From Shinella zoogloeoides (GTDB lineage Bacteria; Pseudomonadota; Alphaproteobacteria; Rhizobiales; Rhizobiaceae): DNA of 64,000 nucleotides. Shown here in pieces: positions 17,807-26,368 of this stretch. The stretch covers positions 1,987,501 to 2,051,500 of the forward strand of contig NZ_CP132311.1 of NCBI RefSeq assembly GCF_030733845.1, read 5' to 3'. The translations under genes and the position numbers were made by a program. The stretch's first letter is position 1. Every line of letters begins with the position of its first letter. A model generated the notes under the pieces. That model saw only the letters and a program-made list of their open reading frames with translations. It did not search any database and had not been told where the DNA came from.

Positions 17807-17900
17807 TGCCCTGTTACCCAGGCAACAGCCAGCCCCCGCCGAGCATGGAATGATCCGGGACAAGAGCGGCGTGACCGCTCTTTCAACAAAGGAGAAGTCC

Positions 17901-18197
17901 ATGCGTAAAATCGTTCTCGTCACCCTCGCCGTCACCACCGTGCTCGGCTCCCTTGCCTCGCCGTCCTTCGCCCAGCAGTCCTCGCGTGACCGGGGCAATG
18001 GTTCCAGCAACGGCGGCGACTATTACGCCGGCGCAACGAAGCGCAAGCCGGTCCTCATTGCCCGCTTCCAGCGCAAGCTGCTGCGCGAAAAGGGCGGCGC
18101 CTATTGCTCGACCAACTGGTACGTGCTGTTCGACGAGCGCGGACGCCGCACGGATGTGCGCCACTGCGACGACCGGCGCGACATCGAGATCAACTGA
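17901..18197 (+). CDS. Small secreted protein, 98 aa, unknown function
   Basis: Starts at ATG 17901 behind AAAGGAGA. The first 24 residues are a Sec signal peptide (MRKIVLVTLAVTTVLGSLAS, cleavage after SFA). The mature part has a Ser/Gly/Asn linker, then a basic segment (KRKPVLIARFQRKLLREKGG) and two cysteines (AYCSTNW, RHCDD) that could form a disulfide in the periplasm. No family recognised. It is bounded by terminators on both sides, so it is monocistronic. Confidence 0.8.
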   Translation: MRKIVLVTLAVTTVLGSLASPSFAQQSSRDRGNGSSNGGDYYAGATKRKPVLIARFQRKLLREKGGAYCSTNWYVLFDERGRRTDVRHCDDRRDIEIN

Positions 18198-18215
18198 TCA
18201 CGCCGGTATTCCAGG

Positions 18216-18241
18216 GGTCCGGCCGAACGGCCGGGCCTCTT
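18216..18241 (+). terminator. Hairpin after the small secreted protein gene
   Basis: A nine-pair stem GGTCCGGCC/GGCCGGGCC around GAAC is followed by TCTTCC, 18 bases past the stop codon. The U tract is weak, so termination efficiency is uncertain. Confidence 0.6.
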
Positions 18242-18316
18242 CCATCGGTGCCGAATAGGACGCTGGCCTCATCCGTTTCCCGCACATCCATTCCCCTGCG
18301 CTCAACGGATCTGCCG

Positions 18317-18613
18317 ATGCTTCGCCTCGCCGCCGCCCTCCTCGTCGCCGTCCTGCCCGCCAATGCCGCCGATGAGCCGCCCTATGTCGGCACCTGGGAC
18401 TGCGAGGTCTCGACCTTCACCTTCACCGCCGACACCTATGATTCCGGCGAAGGCCCCATGCAGGTCCTCAAGAGCGAGAAGGACGGCGACGCCTACACGC
18501 TGACCTTTGCCGACGATTACCAGATCGGCCTTGCCAACATCACCGCCACCGAGATGGACTGGGCGTCCGGGGCCAGCGGCGACACGTTCCACTGCAAGAG
18601 AATAGAGAATTAG
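18317..18613 (+). CDS. Small secreted protein, 98 aa, unknown function
   Basis: Starts at ATG 18317 with a short signal peptide (MLRLAAALLVAVLPANA, cleavage after ANA). The roughly 80-residue mature domain contains GTWDCEVSTFTFTADTYD, repeated Asp/Thr strands and a C-terminal FHCKR, so one disulfide is possible. The pattern resembles a small beta-barrel of lipocalin-like type, which is inference only. The ribosome site is weak, so the start is moderately certain. Confidence 0.7.
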   Translation: MLRLAAALLVAVLPANAADEPPYVGTWDCEVSTFTFTADTYDSGEGPMQVLKSEKDGDAYTLTFADDYQIGLANITATEMDWASGASGDTFHCKRIEN

Positions 18614-18683
18614 GCGTCAGGTTTCCCCGCGTTCGAACGATCCGGCGCCGTTGGCGGACGAATGATACCTGTCCCGCAAACTC

Positions 18684-18712
18684 TTGACCGGCCGCAGCGA
18701 AGCAACTATTTC
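18684..18712 (+). promoter_or_regulatory. Candidate sigma-70 promoter of the cold shock gene
   Basis: TTGACC at 18684-18689 and TATTTC at 18707-18712 are separated by exactly 17 bases. Transcription from about 18719 would leave a 135-base 5' leader, the length expected for a temperature-responsive csp leader. Confidence 0.5.
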
Positions 18713-18801
18713 TCCCGCATCGAGATTTGAACGTTGTCTTCTGCATTTGCGGGTCACCAGCCTGCAGCTCACGAACTTCCCCTTCAAATTCGACCACCCA
18801 T

Positions 18802-18819
18802 GGCCGCCTCACGGCGGCC
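18802..18819 (+). promoter_or_regulatory. Hairpin in the cold shock 5' leader
   Basis: GGCCGCC and GGCGGCC form a seven-pair stem with loop TCAC, 35 bases upstream of the cold shock start codon. It may take part in leader refolding or RNA stability. Confidence 0.4.
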
Positions 18820-18854
18820 GACGATTGATTTGACGGCTCAGGAAAGGTTTCGTC

Positions 18855-19064
18855 ATGGCAACTGGTACCGTAAAGTGGTTCAACACGACCAAGGGCTACG
18901 GCTTCATTCAGCAGGACAGCGGTGAACCGGACGTTTTCGTCCACATCTCCGCCGTACAGCGCGCAGGCCTCGTCGGCCTCGACGAAGGTCAGAAGGTCAG
19001 CTTCGAGCTGATCCGTGACCGCAAGTCCGGCAAGATGTCGGCCGATCAGCTCGCTGCAGCTTGA
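18855..19064 (+). CDS. cspA: Cold shock protein, CspA family
   Basis: The 69-residue single-OB-fold protein carries both nucleic acid binding motifs intact: [13 protein letters not shown] (RNP1, residues 7-19) and DVFVHIS (RNP2, 26-32). It binds single-stranded RNA and DNA as an RNA chaperone. AGGAAAGG lies before the ATG. A 5' leader with a candidate promoter and hairpin precedes it and a strong terminator follows. Rhizobia carry several paralogues, and whether this one is cold-induced cannot be told. Confidence 0.96.
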   Translation: MATGTVKWFNTTKGYGFIQQDSGEPDVFVHISAVQRAGLVGLDEGQKVSFELIRDRKSGKMSADQLAAA

Positions 19065-19083
19065 TCCGCCCCACGGAAAAATG

Positions 19084-19113
19084 AAAAAGGCCGGTTTCGA
19101 CCGGCCTTTTTTG
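19084..19113 (+). terminator. Rho-independent terminator of cspA
   Basis: GGCCGGT and ACCGGCC pair around a short TTCG-type loop and are followed by a run of T, 20 bases after the cspA stop. Confidence 0.9.
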
Positions 19114-19157
19114 TGCCTGCCGTTCCGGCGAGGCGCACGCTCGAATCGCGCGGTGCG

Positions 19158-20402
19158 TCACGCTTCCAGAAGCGTTCTTTCCAGCCAGCGGCATTCCTCC
19201 AGGCCGGCCCGCGTGAATGGGTCCGCAAGCGTGCCCGAGACGATGGCAGCCAGGATCTGCGGCGCCGGCGGGATTTTCGCGACGGTCGCGACGAGCCGGT
19301 CGCGCAGCCAGGCGATCGACCGCGAATCCGACTGGTAGAACGGCGTGAAGACATAGGAAAGAAGCTGGAACAGGCGCACATGATTGCGCCGGGCGCTCGC
19401 ATAGGCGGCAAGCCCCTCTTCCACCGACCGCGCCGAGGAAAGGGCATGCGCCAGCGCCGCCGCATCGAGCAGCGCCATGTTGGCCCCCTGTCCGAGCTGC
19501 GGGCTGGTGGAATGCGCGCTGTCGCCGATGAAGACGATGCCGTCGGCATGCGGCGGCAGCGTGGTGCGGTGGGCGTAGCGGGCGAGCGTCAGCTGCTCCC
19601 AGTCCGTGACCTGATCGAGGAAGGGTGCGACCTCGGGCCAGTAGCCAAGAATGCCGCCCTTCCAGCGCTCAAGCCCGGCCTGCTTCACCGCTTCCGCATC
19701 CGCCGTCTTGAGGCTCCAGAAGAAGGCGGCCTTGCGCCCTTCGCCCGGATGCGCCCGGCCGACCGGCAGCACGCCGATCATGACCTTCGCCGCGTCATAG
19801 CGCTGGGAGAGCGCCCGCGCATCATGCGCGATCCCGTCGCAATCGAGCGTCGCCCAGAAGGCGCCCCAGGGCAGTTCCTTGATCTTGGGAGCAACGACCG
19901 AGGCCGAAACGAGCTGCGAGCGTGCGCCCGTCGCATCGATCACCAGGTCGTAGTCCCCGACGATCTCGCCATCCGGATCGTGCAGCGCCGTGCGCGCCTG
20001 CCGGGTCTCGGCCTTGGCGAGCGTGATGCCGGTGCGGACGGGAATCCGCTCCACCACGACGGCGTCATGCAGGGTCGAAAACAGCGCGGCGCGATGCACG
20101 GCAAGTCCATAACGGCCGCCGGCCAGCGCGTCGTAGCGCACGTCCAGCACGGTGCGGCCGCTGCGCGCGTCCGCGCCGTGCAGCCGGTCGATGCGGTTGC
20201 CGAGCGCATGGATGGTGGGGGAAAGGCCGAGCGCGTCGAGGACCGTCAGGCCGGTCGGCTGCATCAACAGGCCGGAGCCGACCGGCGATGGATGCGCGAA
20301 GCGCTCGATGAGTTCGACCCTGTGGCCGGCGCGCGACAGAAACAGTGCCGCGGCAAGCCCCGCGGGCCCCGCGCCGGCAATGCCGATATCCAGTGGCTTC
20401 AT
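19158..20402 (-). CDS. FAD-dependent monooxygenase, PHBH-like
   Basis: The 414-residue flavoprotein has the group A hydroxylase fingerprints: GAGPAGLAAALFLSRAGHRV (8-27), the DG-type motif DLVIDATGARS near 155, and the GD motif FIGDSAHSTSPQLGQGANMA near 285. These enzymes hydroxylate aromatic or related substrates using NAD(P)H and oxygen. The substrate is unknown. It is encoded 33 bases after the HxlR gene on the same strand, and could therefore share its promoter. Confidence 0.92.
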   Translation of the reverse strand: MKPLDIGIAGAGPAGLAAALFLSRAGHRVELIERFAHPSPVGSGLLMQPTGLTVLDALGLSPTIHALGNRIDRLHGADARSGRTVLDVRYDALAGGRYGLAVHRAALFSTLHDAVVVERIPVRTGITLAKAETRQARTALHDPDGEIVGDYDLVIDATGARSQLVSASVVAPKIKELPWGAFWATLDCDGIAHDARALSQRYDAAKVMIGVLPVGRAHPGEGRKAAFFWSLKTADAEAVKQAGLERWKGGILGYWPEVAPFLDQVTDWEQLTLARYAHRTTLPPHADGIVFIGDSAHSTSPQLGQGANMALLDAAALAHALSSARSVEEGLAAYASARRNHVRLFQLLSYVFTPFYQSDSRSIAWLRDRLVATVAKIPPAPQILAAIVSGTLADPFTRAGLEECRWLERTLLEA

Positions 20403-20435
20403 GCCCTTCCCCGATGCGGCCCGCTGGCCGAAGCG

Positions 20436-20843
20436 TCAATCCTGCTCCGCGTCATAGGCCGTCCGTGCGGCCCGGATCGCGGTATGGTTCTCGGTAGACC
20501 ACTGCACGAGCGAGCGCAGGAGTGCAAGGAAGGATTGGCCGAGCGGCGTCAGCGCGTATTCGACGCTCGGCGGCTGGGTCGGGTAGACGGTGCGTGTGAG
20601 ATAGCCGTCGCGCTGCAGGTCGCGCAGCGTCTGGGTCAGCATGCGCTGCGAAATGTCCGGGATGAAACGGCGCAGTTGCGAGAAGCGGCGCGGACCATCG
20701 GCAAGGCCGAGGATCATCAGCGAGGTCCACTTGCCGCCGACGCTGTCCAGCACATCTCGCACGGGACAATCGTCCATCGACATGGGCACCCCGTCGATCA
20801 GGATGACGCGCTCGCCTTCGGCACGGTCGACGACCTTGTTCAT
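20436..20843 (-). CDS. HxlR family transcriptional regulator
   Basis: The 135-residue protein shows the HxlR winged helix: CPVRDVLDSVGGKWTSLMIL near 26-45, FSQLRRFIPDISQRMLTQTL near 54-73 and the wing YPTQPPSVEYALTPLG near 84-99. The ATG at 20843 is preceded by GGAGGG. It is divergent to a QorB-like reductase gene, the same pairing as ytfH-ytfG in E. coli, where the regulator senses redox or quinone stress. Its product probably controls both directions through a palindrome between them. Confidence 0.93.
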   Translation of the reverse strand: MNKVVDRAEGERVILIDGVPMSMDDCPVRDVLDSVGGKWTSLMILGLADGPRRFSQLRRFIPDISQRMLTQTLRDLQRDGYLTRTVYPTQPPSVEYALTPLGQSFLALLRSLVQWSTENHTAIRAARTAYDAEQD

Positions 20844-20921
20844 AGCCGGTTCCCTCCAGGTAACCACCGCAGAAAAAACTGCCTTCTTTACATCTCCTAG
20901 CAGATTACCAGATAAGAGCAA

Positions 20922-20936
20922 GTCTCAATAAGAGAC
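20922..20936. promoter_or_regulatory. Palindrome between hxlR-like and qorB-like genes
   Basis: GTCTC-AATAA-GAGAC is a perfect five-base inverted repeat with a five-base spacer. It lies 57 bases before the qorB start and 79 bases before the HxlR start, so it is a candidate HxlR dimer site. Confidence 0.5.
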
Positions 20937-20992
20937 CAACATGCAGCAGGACCCGAGGCACCCGCCGCCGCGCCTGCCTGAAAGGGAAAGAC

Positions 20993-21880
20993 ATGACCGA
21001 CACGCTTCTCGTCACCGGCGCCTCCGGCCAGCTCGGCCGCCTCGTCCTCGATACGCTCCTAGCCTCCGGCAAGATCGCCCCCGGCAGCATCATCGCCACC
21101 AGCCGCGATACCGCCAAGCTCTCCGACTATGCGGCGAAGGGCGTCACCGTGCGCGCCGCCGATTTCGACGACCCGGCCTCGCTCGACGCGGCCTTTGCCG
21201 GCGCGGCCAAGGTCCTGATCATCTCCACCGACGCGCTCGACACGCCCGGCAAGCGCCTCGCCCAGCACAAGGCCGCCGTCGCCGCCGCGAAGAAGGCCGG
21301 CGCCAGGCACATCCTCTACACTTCCATGCCGCAGCCGGACGATTCGCTCGTCACCTTCGCGCCCGACCATCTCGGCACCGAGGAAGCTATCAAGGCGACT
21401 GGCATCCCCTATACGATCCTGCGCGACGGCTGGTATGCGGAAAACCTCTTCATGTCGTTGCCGCATGCGCTTGAGACCGGCTCCTGGTACACCTCGACCG
21501 GCGAGGGCAAGATCGCCCACATCACCCGCGCCGATACGGCCGCCGCCATTGCCGGCGCCGCCCTGAAGGCCGGCAGCGAAAGCAGGACCTACACGCTGAC
21601 GGGCACGAAGAGCCGCACGGCCGAAGAGATCGCCGCCATCGTCTCCGCCGCAACCGGCAAGCCGCTGAACGTGGTGCATGTGACGGATGCTCAGCTTGCC
21701 GAAGGCCTCAAGGCCGCCGGCCTGCCGGAAGGCTTCATCCCGACCATCGTCTCCTTCGACGCCAATACGCGCGAGGGCAAGATCGCGATGGTGACGGGCG
21801 ACGCCGAAGCGCTGTCGGGCCGCGCGCCGACCTCCTTCGAGGATTTCGTCGCCGCCAGCAAGGCAGCCTTCCTCGGCTGA
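20993..21880 (+). CDS. NAD(P)H:quinone oxidoreductase, QorB/NmrA-like atypical SDR
   Basis: The 295-residue protein starts with the atypical-SDR dinucleotide motif LLVTGASGQLGRLVLDTLL and continues with VRAADFDDPASLDAAF and LIISTDALDTPGKRLAQHK, typical of QorB/YtfG. Such enzymes reduce quinones using NADPH in the cytoplasm and lack the classical YxxxK catalytic pair. The GAAAGGGAAAG stretch before the ATG serves as ribosome site. Pairing with a divergent HxlR regulator supports a quinone or electrophile-stress role. Confidence 0.92.
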   Translation: MTDTLLVTGASGQLGRLVLDTLLASGKIAPGSIIATSRDTAKLSDYAAKGVTVRAADFDDPASLDAAFAGAAKVLIISTDALDTPGKRLAQHKAAVAAAKKAGARHILYTSMPQPDDSLVTFAPDHLGTEEAIKATGIPYTILRDGWYAENLFMSLPHALETGSWYTSTGEGKIAHITRADTAAAIAGAALKAGSESRTYTLTGTKSRTAEEIAAIVSAATGKPLNVVHVTDAQLAEGLKAAGLPEGFIPTIVSFDANTREGKIAMVTGDAEALSGRAPTSFEDFVAASKAAFLG

Positions 21881-21927
21881 TGCGAAGATGATGCGGCGCT
21901 CCCTCTCGGGGGCGCGCCGCGCGTCCC

Positions 21928-22680
21928 TCAGACGTCCTGACCGCAGGCGCGGCAGAAGCGGCGCACGCTTTCCGCCATGCCGTATTCCAGCGCGTCGGCC
22001 GTCAGGCCATGGCCGATCGACACTTCCGCAAGGCGCGGAATGCGGGCGACGAGCGCCGGCAGGTTGGCGACGGTCAGGTCGTGGCCGGCATTGACGTCGA
22101 GGCCGAGTTCGAAGGCGATGTCCGCCGTCTCGCCGAGCAGTTCGACGATGCGCGCCGCCTCCGCCGGATCGTCGTAGCAGCCGCCATAGGGGCCGGTATA
22201 GAGCTCGATCCGGTCCGCGCCGAGCTCGCGCGCGATGGTCAGCGCCTCGCGGTCCGGCTCGCCGTCGGCGAAGACGGAAACGCGCAGGCCCAGCTTCTTC
22301 AGCCGGCCGACGATGTTGCCGAGCAGGTTGTGGTTCTTGCGGAAATCCCAGCCATGGTCGGACGTCGCCTGCGCCGGATCGTCCGGCACCAGCGTCACCT
22401 GTTCGGGACGGTGCTCCTCGACGAGGCGCATGAAGCTCTCCTCGGGAAAGCCCTCGATGTTGAATTCCGTGTCGGAAAACTCGGTATCGATCAACGCGCG
22501 GATAGGCGCGAGATCGCTGAAGCGCACATGCCGCTGGTCCGGCCGGGGGTGGACGGTCAGCCCGCTGGCGCCTGCCTCGAGCGCAATCCGGCCGAGGCCG
22601 GTGACGCTCGGCCAGGGCAGATCCCGGCGGTTGCGCAGCATGGCGATGGCGTTGAGATTGACCGACAGTTTCGCAGGCAT
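21928..22680 (-). CDS. pdxJ: Pyridoxine 5'-phosphate synthase
   Basis: The 250-residue TIM-barrel enzyme condenses 1-deoxyxylulose 5-phosphate with 3-amino-1-hydroxyacetone phosphate to make pyridoxine 5'-phosphate. Motifs: [15 protein letters not shown] (4-18), [13 protein letters not shown] (39-51), [10 protein letters not shown] (72-81), VTLVPDDP (95-102), RVSVFAD (131-137), IELYTGPYG near 157 and [12 protein letters not shown] near 197. Length is typical. It stands alone in convergence with the QorB-like gene. Confidence 0.97.
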   Translation of the reverse strand: MPAKLSVNLNAIAMLRNRRDLPWPSVTGLGRIALEAGASGLTVHPRPDQRHVRFSDLAPIRALIDTEFSDTEFNIEGFPEESFMRLVEEHRPEQVTLVPDDPAQATSDHGWDFRKNHNLLGNIVGRLKKLGLRVSVFADGEPDREALTIARELGADRIELYTGPYGGCYDDPAEAARIVELLGETADIAFELGLDVNAGHDLTVANLPALVARIPRLAEVSIGHGLTADALEYGMAESVRRFCRACGQDV

Positions 22681-22923
22681 GACGACGCGGGCTCCTATTG
22701 CTGCTTCAACGTCTAGCCTGTTGTTTCCACAAGGGCAATCACGGCAAATGTCACGGCGACAAGCCCTTCGGGAGAATTGGCGGCCCCACGCCCACTTGAC
22801 CCTTGCCGATCATCAAGAATCACCGGTAAACTCCCCGTGATTTTTGGGGATGGCGCGCGTTCGCGCCAGCGGGGGAACGGAAGGGCATCAGGCAAAGGCG
22901 ATGGTCTCCTCAGTGGCGTCACC

Positions 22924-24006
22924 ATGAGCAGGACCGACAGGCCGGCGTGCGAGCACGTCCGGCACGCTTTGGCTGAAATCATCGCCAGTGAGGCCTTTGC
23001 CCGCTCGGAACGCTTGCGCTCGTTTCTCTCCTACATCGTCGACAAGGAACTCTCCGGCAAGGCCGCCCATCTCAAGGGCTACAGCATCGGCATCGACGTG
23101 TTCGGACGGTCGCACGGCTTCGATGCCGGCAACGATCCGCTGGTGCGCGTACAGGCCGGCAAGCTGCGAAAGCTGCTGGAACACTACTACGAGACCGAGG
23201 GCGCCGCGGCATGCCTGCGCATTCGCGTTCCCCTCGGCAGCTACGTTCCTGAGTACAGCCTCGTCGGCGGGACGCAGGACGCCAAGGGGGCGATGCCCCC
23301 TTGCGATCCCGCAGCGGCTCCCCGCAGCATACGGCAGAAGCCGGCGGCACGCCGGTCATGGCTCCCCGCCCCCGCCTCTTCGCCGATCGCGCTGTTTTCG
23401 CTGCTGCCGCTGCTGTTCCTCGCCCCTTCCGTCTACCCTGACACCACCAATGCCGCGATCGCCAGCGCCCAGCGGGTGCTGTCGGTGCAGACGGTGCTGT
23501 CCGGCCGGGCCGTGCCGCAACTGCACATCCAGCAATGCTGGCCGACCGGAGGCGATTGCAATGCGCTCGCCCAGGCGATCGCGAATTCCGCCGGCTACCA
23601 CCGGACCGTGGATCTCGTCGAACAGCAGGAGACGCGGGAGACCCGGTCGCTCTCCTATACGATCCGCATCGAGAACAGGGCAGATGGCGGCGGGATCTAC
23701 GCGCGGTTGATCCACGAACAGTCCGGCGTGACGGTCTATGCGCGGCACTTCTCCCGCGCACAGTTGCGCAGCGAGGCCGGCCTTGCCTACGAGGCGGTGA
23801 CCTTTGCGGCGCGCGCGCTTTCCGCGAGCGGCCCGCTCTACCGTCATGCCATGCAGGCCGGCATCGCCAGCGACATGATGCGATGCCTTGCGCTGGAAGA
23901 GCAGAAGCCACCGCGCGGACTGCCCTATCGGCAGGCCGCCGGATGCTCGACGGGCGCACCCGCCGCGCTGGCCGATGCCGCCGCCGGAACGCCGCCGGTG
24001 CGATAG
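22924..24006 (+). CDS. Membrane-anchored regulator-like protein with adenylate-cyclase-associated N-terminal domain
   Basis: The first 115 residues of this 360-residue protein match the winged-helix-like domain found at the N-terminus of many rhizobial adenylate cyclase and TPR proteins: SERLRSFLSYIVDKELSGK, LKGYSIGIDVFGR and PLVRVQAGKLRKLLEHYY. A single membrane span follows (SPIALFSLLPLLFLAP, about 153-170), then a 190-residue presumably periplasmic domain with cysteines (QQCWPTGGDC, MMRCL, AAGCS). No cyclase domain is present. A ToxR/CadC-like arrangement, cytoplasmic DNA-binding plus periplasmic sensor, is plausible but inferred. Start at ATG 22924. Confidence 0.8.
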   Translation: MSRTDRPACEHVRHALAEIIASEAFARSERLRSFLSYIVDKELSGKAAHLKGYSIGIDVFGRSHGFDAGNDPLVRVQAGKLRKLLEHYYETEGAAACLRIRVPLGSYVPEYSLVGGTQDAKGAMPPCDPAAAPRSIRQKPAARRSWLPAPASSPIALFSLLPLLFLAPSVYPDTTNAAIASAQRVLSVQTVLSGRAVPQLHIQQCWPTGGDCNALAQAIANSAGYHRTVDLVEQQETRETRSLSYTIRIENRADGGGIYARLIHEQSGVTVYARHFSRAQLRSEAGLAYEAVTFAARALSASGPLYRHAMQAGIASDMMRCLALEEQKPPRGLPYRQAAGCSTGAPAALADAAAGTPPVR

Positions 24007-24342
24007 TCCGGTGGAACCGCACACGGCTCTACAACCGACCACAGGAAATACATCCCTAGATATAGCGATATGCATACCTATGCCGAGTGCCTATTTTAGC
24101 AGGATGGGCGGACTGGTAGTGTTTACCGCTCGGGTTGACGATCCGGCGCAATACATTTGCAAACAGGATCGGAAACCGCGGCACAATCGTATACACTCTG
24201 CCGGAATTGCACAGGCCGGCAGACATGTTGCGATGCAGGGTACTATCCGCCGTTTCGACATCCATCCTTCGCGGGGAAGATGGTCTCGCGCCGGCGTCGG
24301 GGGTAATGACATGACCAGACTTCTTTTTCGCGGGTGGCTTTC
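24007..24342. other. 336-base intergenic region, AT-richer than its surroundings
   Basis: No coding sequence is convincing here. The segment has TAT-rich stretches (around 24058-24100) unlike the neighbouring coding DNA and presumably carries the promoter of the MerR-type gene. I see no clear repeat, hairpin terminator or tRNA. Confidence 0.5.
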
Positions 24343-25023
24343 ATGATGACCAATGAGTCGAAGAAAGCCGAGGCCCGCGCGGGCGCGCGCAAATCCATCC
24401 GTTTCCTGCCGGTTGCGCCGCTGCCGGAAAACCTGCCGGACGGCCGCCTTGCCATCGCCGACATGGCGAACGCCTTCGGCGTGACCCACCGCACGCTGCA
24501 TTTCTACGAGGAAAAGGGGCTCCTGACTGCAGCGCGCGTCGGGCCCATGCGGGTCTACGGCCCGACGGAAATCCAGCAGATGGCCGTGGTCAACACCTGC
24601 CGCGAGACGGGCATGCCGGTCGCCGTGATCCAGGAACTGCTGGAGCGCCTTTCGGCCGCTGAAAGCCAGGAAGAGGCCGACGGCATCTTTCGCACGGCGA
24701 TGACCGCGCGCAAGCGCGAGCTCGCCGCCCAGCAATCGACGATCCGCCGGCAGATGCAGCAGATCAACGAACTCCTGGATTTCAGCGCCGCGCACGAGGC
24801 CGAAACAAACGACAATATCCAGCAGGCCAACCTTTCCCCGGTGGAGCTGCGCTGTCTCGCCCTGATGGCCGAAGGCTACCCCACGAGCCGAATCGCCCGC
24901 GCGCTCGAGATCGAGCCCGGCGAAGTGCAGGTGATGGAAAAGAACATCATCGCCAAATTCAGCAGCAACAACCGTTTCCAGGCCGTCGCAAAGGCGGTCA
25001 TGCTCGGGATCGTCGGCCACTGA
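24343..25023 (+). CDS. MerR-type regulator fused to a C-terminal LuxR-like helix-turn-helix
   Basis: The 226-residue protein has two potential DNA-binding ends. Residues 36-105 are a MerR domain (LAIADMANAFGVTHRTLHFY, EEKGLL, GPMRVYGPTEIQQM). Residues 110-150 are a helix like the MerR dimer coil. Residues 163-222 look like a GerE/LuxR helix-turn-helix (LSPVELRCLALMAEGYPTSR, IARALEIEPGEVQVMEKNII). MerR-type metal-binding cysteines are absent apart from C86. The ribosome site is weak (GGGTGG); ATG 24343 or 24346 are equal options. Target unknown. Confidence 0.85.
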   Translation: MMTNESKKAEARAGARKSIRFLPVAPLPENLPDGRLAIADMANAFGVTHRTLHFYEEKGLLTAARVGPMRVYGPTEIQQMAVVNTCRETGMPVAVIQELLERLSAAESQEEADGIFRTAMTARKRELAAQQSTIRRQMQQINELLDFSAAHEAETNDNIQQANLSPVELRCLALMAEGYPTSRIARALEIEPGEVQVMEKNIIAKFSSNNRFQAVAKAVMLGIVGH

Positions 25024-25096
25024 GGCCGACGGTATGAGCCGGACATGATGACCGGCTCCGTTCATCCGCTTGCCTGCAAGCGGCCCGCCGTGCGGA

Positions 25097-26224
25097 TTAC
25101 CGTACGACGGTAAGCGTTTCCGCGGCGCGCGTAATGGCAGTGTAGAGCCAGCGTTCGCGCGTGTCGCGGAAGGCGAAACTCTCGTCGAACAGCACGACAT
25201 TGTTCCACTGCGAGCCCTGCGCCTTGTGCACGGTCAGCGCATAGCCGAAATCGAACTCGTCGTAGCGCTTGCGCGTCGACCACGGAATTTCTTCCTCGAT
25301 ATTCTCGAAGGCGGCTTTCAGCAGCTTGATCTTGGCCGCGCCGCGATCCATGTCGTCGTCTTCCGGACGGATCATCAGGTTGATGCCGGGCTTCACCGTT
25401 TCCTTGGACGAACTCATCACCTGCCAGAGCGAGCCGTTGAGCAGGCCCTTGGCGGGATCGTTGCGCAGGCATACCAGTTTGTCGCCGGATTGCGGATAGT
25501 CGGTGGTAAAGCCCTTCAACTCGCGCAGACGCTGGTTGTAGCGCCGCCGGGTCCGGTTGGTGCCGACGAGCACCTGGTCGGCATCGAGCACGAGCGACTG
25601 GTCCACTTCGTTGCGGCCGATGACGCGCGCCGCGCCGTACTCGCCATAGCCGATATCCTTGCCCTCGCGCACCTGCATGGCGAGGTCGATGATCGGATTG
25701 TCGCGCGCCTGCCGATGGATCTCCGTCAACAGGTAGTCCGGTTCTTGGTTGGTGAAATAGCCGCCGCCGGAAACGGGCGGAAGCTGGCCGGGATCGCCGA
25801 GCACGAGGATCGGCGTACCGAAGCTCATCAGGTCCCGTCCGAGCGCTTCATCCACCATGGAGCATTCGTCGACGACGACGAGCGCGGCTTTCGCGACCGG
25901 GCTCTGGCGGTTGATGGAAAACATCGGCGAGATCGAGGTCTTGCCCGTCTCCTCGTCCGACACTTCCTCCTCGCCGCGCGGGCGATAGATCAGCGAGTGG
26001 ATGGTCTTGGCGTTGGTCGCGCCCTTGGAGCGCAGCACCTGCGCCGCCTTGCCGGTGAAAGCGGCGAACAGCACCTCGCCGTCGACATTCTCGGCGAAAT
26101 GGCGCGCAAGCGTCGTCTTGCCGGTGCCAGCATAGCCGAACAGCCGGAACAGCGGCTCCCGCCCTTCCTTCAGCCATCGCGCGACGGCCTTGAGGGCTTC
26201 ATCCTGTTGGGGTGCGAATTCCAT
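25097..26224 (-). CDS. ATP-dependent RecD/Dda-like DNA helicase
   Basis: The 375-residue superfamily 1B helicase has Walker A GYAGTGKTTLARHF near 30-43, motif Ia AAFTGKAAQVLRSKG near 54, Walker B VVVDECSMVDE near 115, motif III LVLGDPGQLPPVSGGGYF near 140, and the UvrD_C_2 signature YALTVHKAQGSQWNNVVLF near 325-343. It is Dda-sized, without RecD N-terminal domain, and should translocate 5' to 3'. No recB/recC neighbour exists. It is a single-gene unit beside an unrelated membrane gene. Confidence 0.93.
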   Translation of the reverse strand: MEFAPQQDEALKAVARWLKEGREPLFRLFGYAGTGKTTLARHFAENVDGEVLFAAFTGKAAQVLRSKGATNAKTIHSLIYRPRGEEEVSDEETGKTSISPMFSINRQSPVAKAALVVVDECSMVDEALGRDLMSFGTPILVLGDPGQLPPVSGGGYFTNQEPDYLLTEIHRQARDNPIIDLAMQVREGKDIGYGEYGAARVIGRNEVDQSLVLDADQVLVGTNRTRRRYNQRLRELKGFTTDYPQSGDKLVCLRNDPAKGLLNGSLWQVMSSSKETVKPGINLMIRPEDDDMDRGAAKIKLLKAAFENIEEEIPWSTRKRYDEFDFGYALTVHKAQGSQWNNVVLFDESFAFRDTRERWLYTAITRAAETLTVVR

Positions 26225-26368
26225 CCCCGGACTTGGCAGGATTCGCCGCCGCGAAGCAAGAGGGCATCGCCGCTTCGCCCTTTGCCGGGCAAATGCCTCC
26301 CCCCTTATTTGGCCCTGTTCGCCAATGCCTCGTCACGCTATGGAGAGCGCAACCTCCGGAGCGATGAC

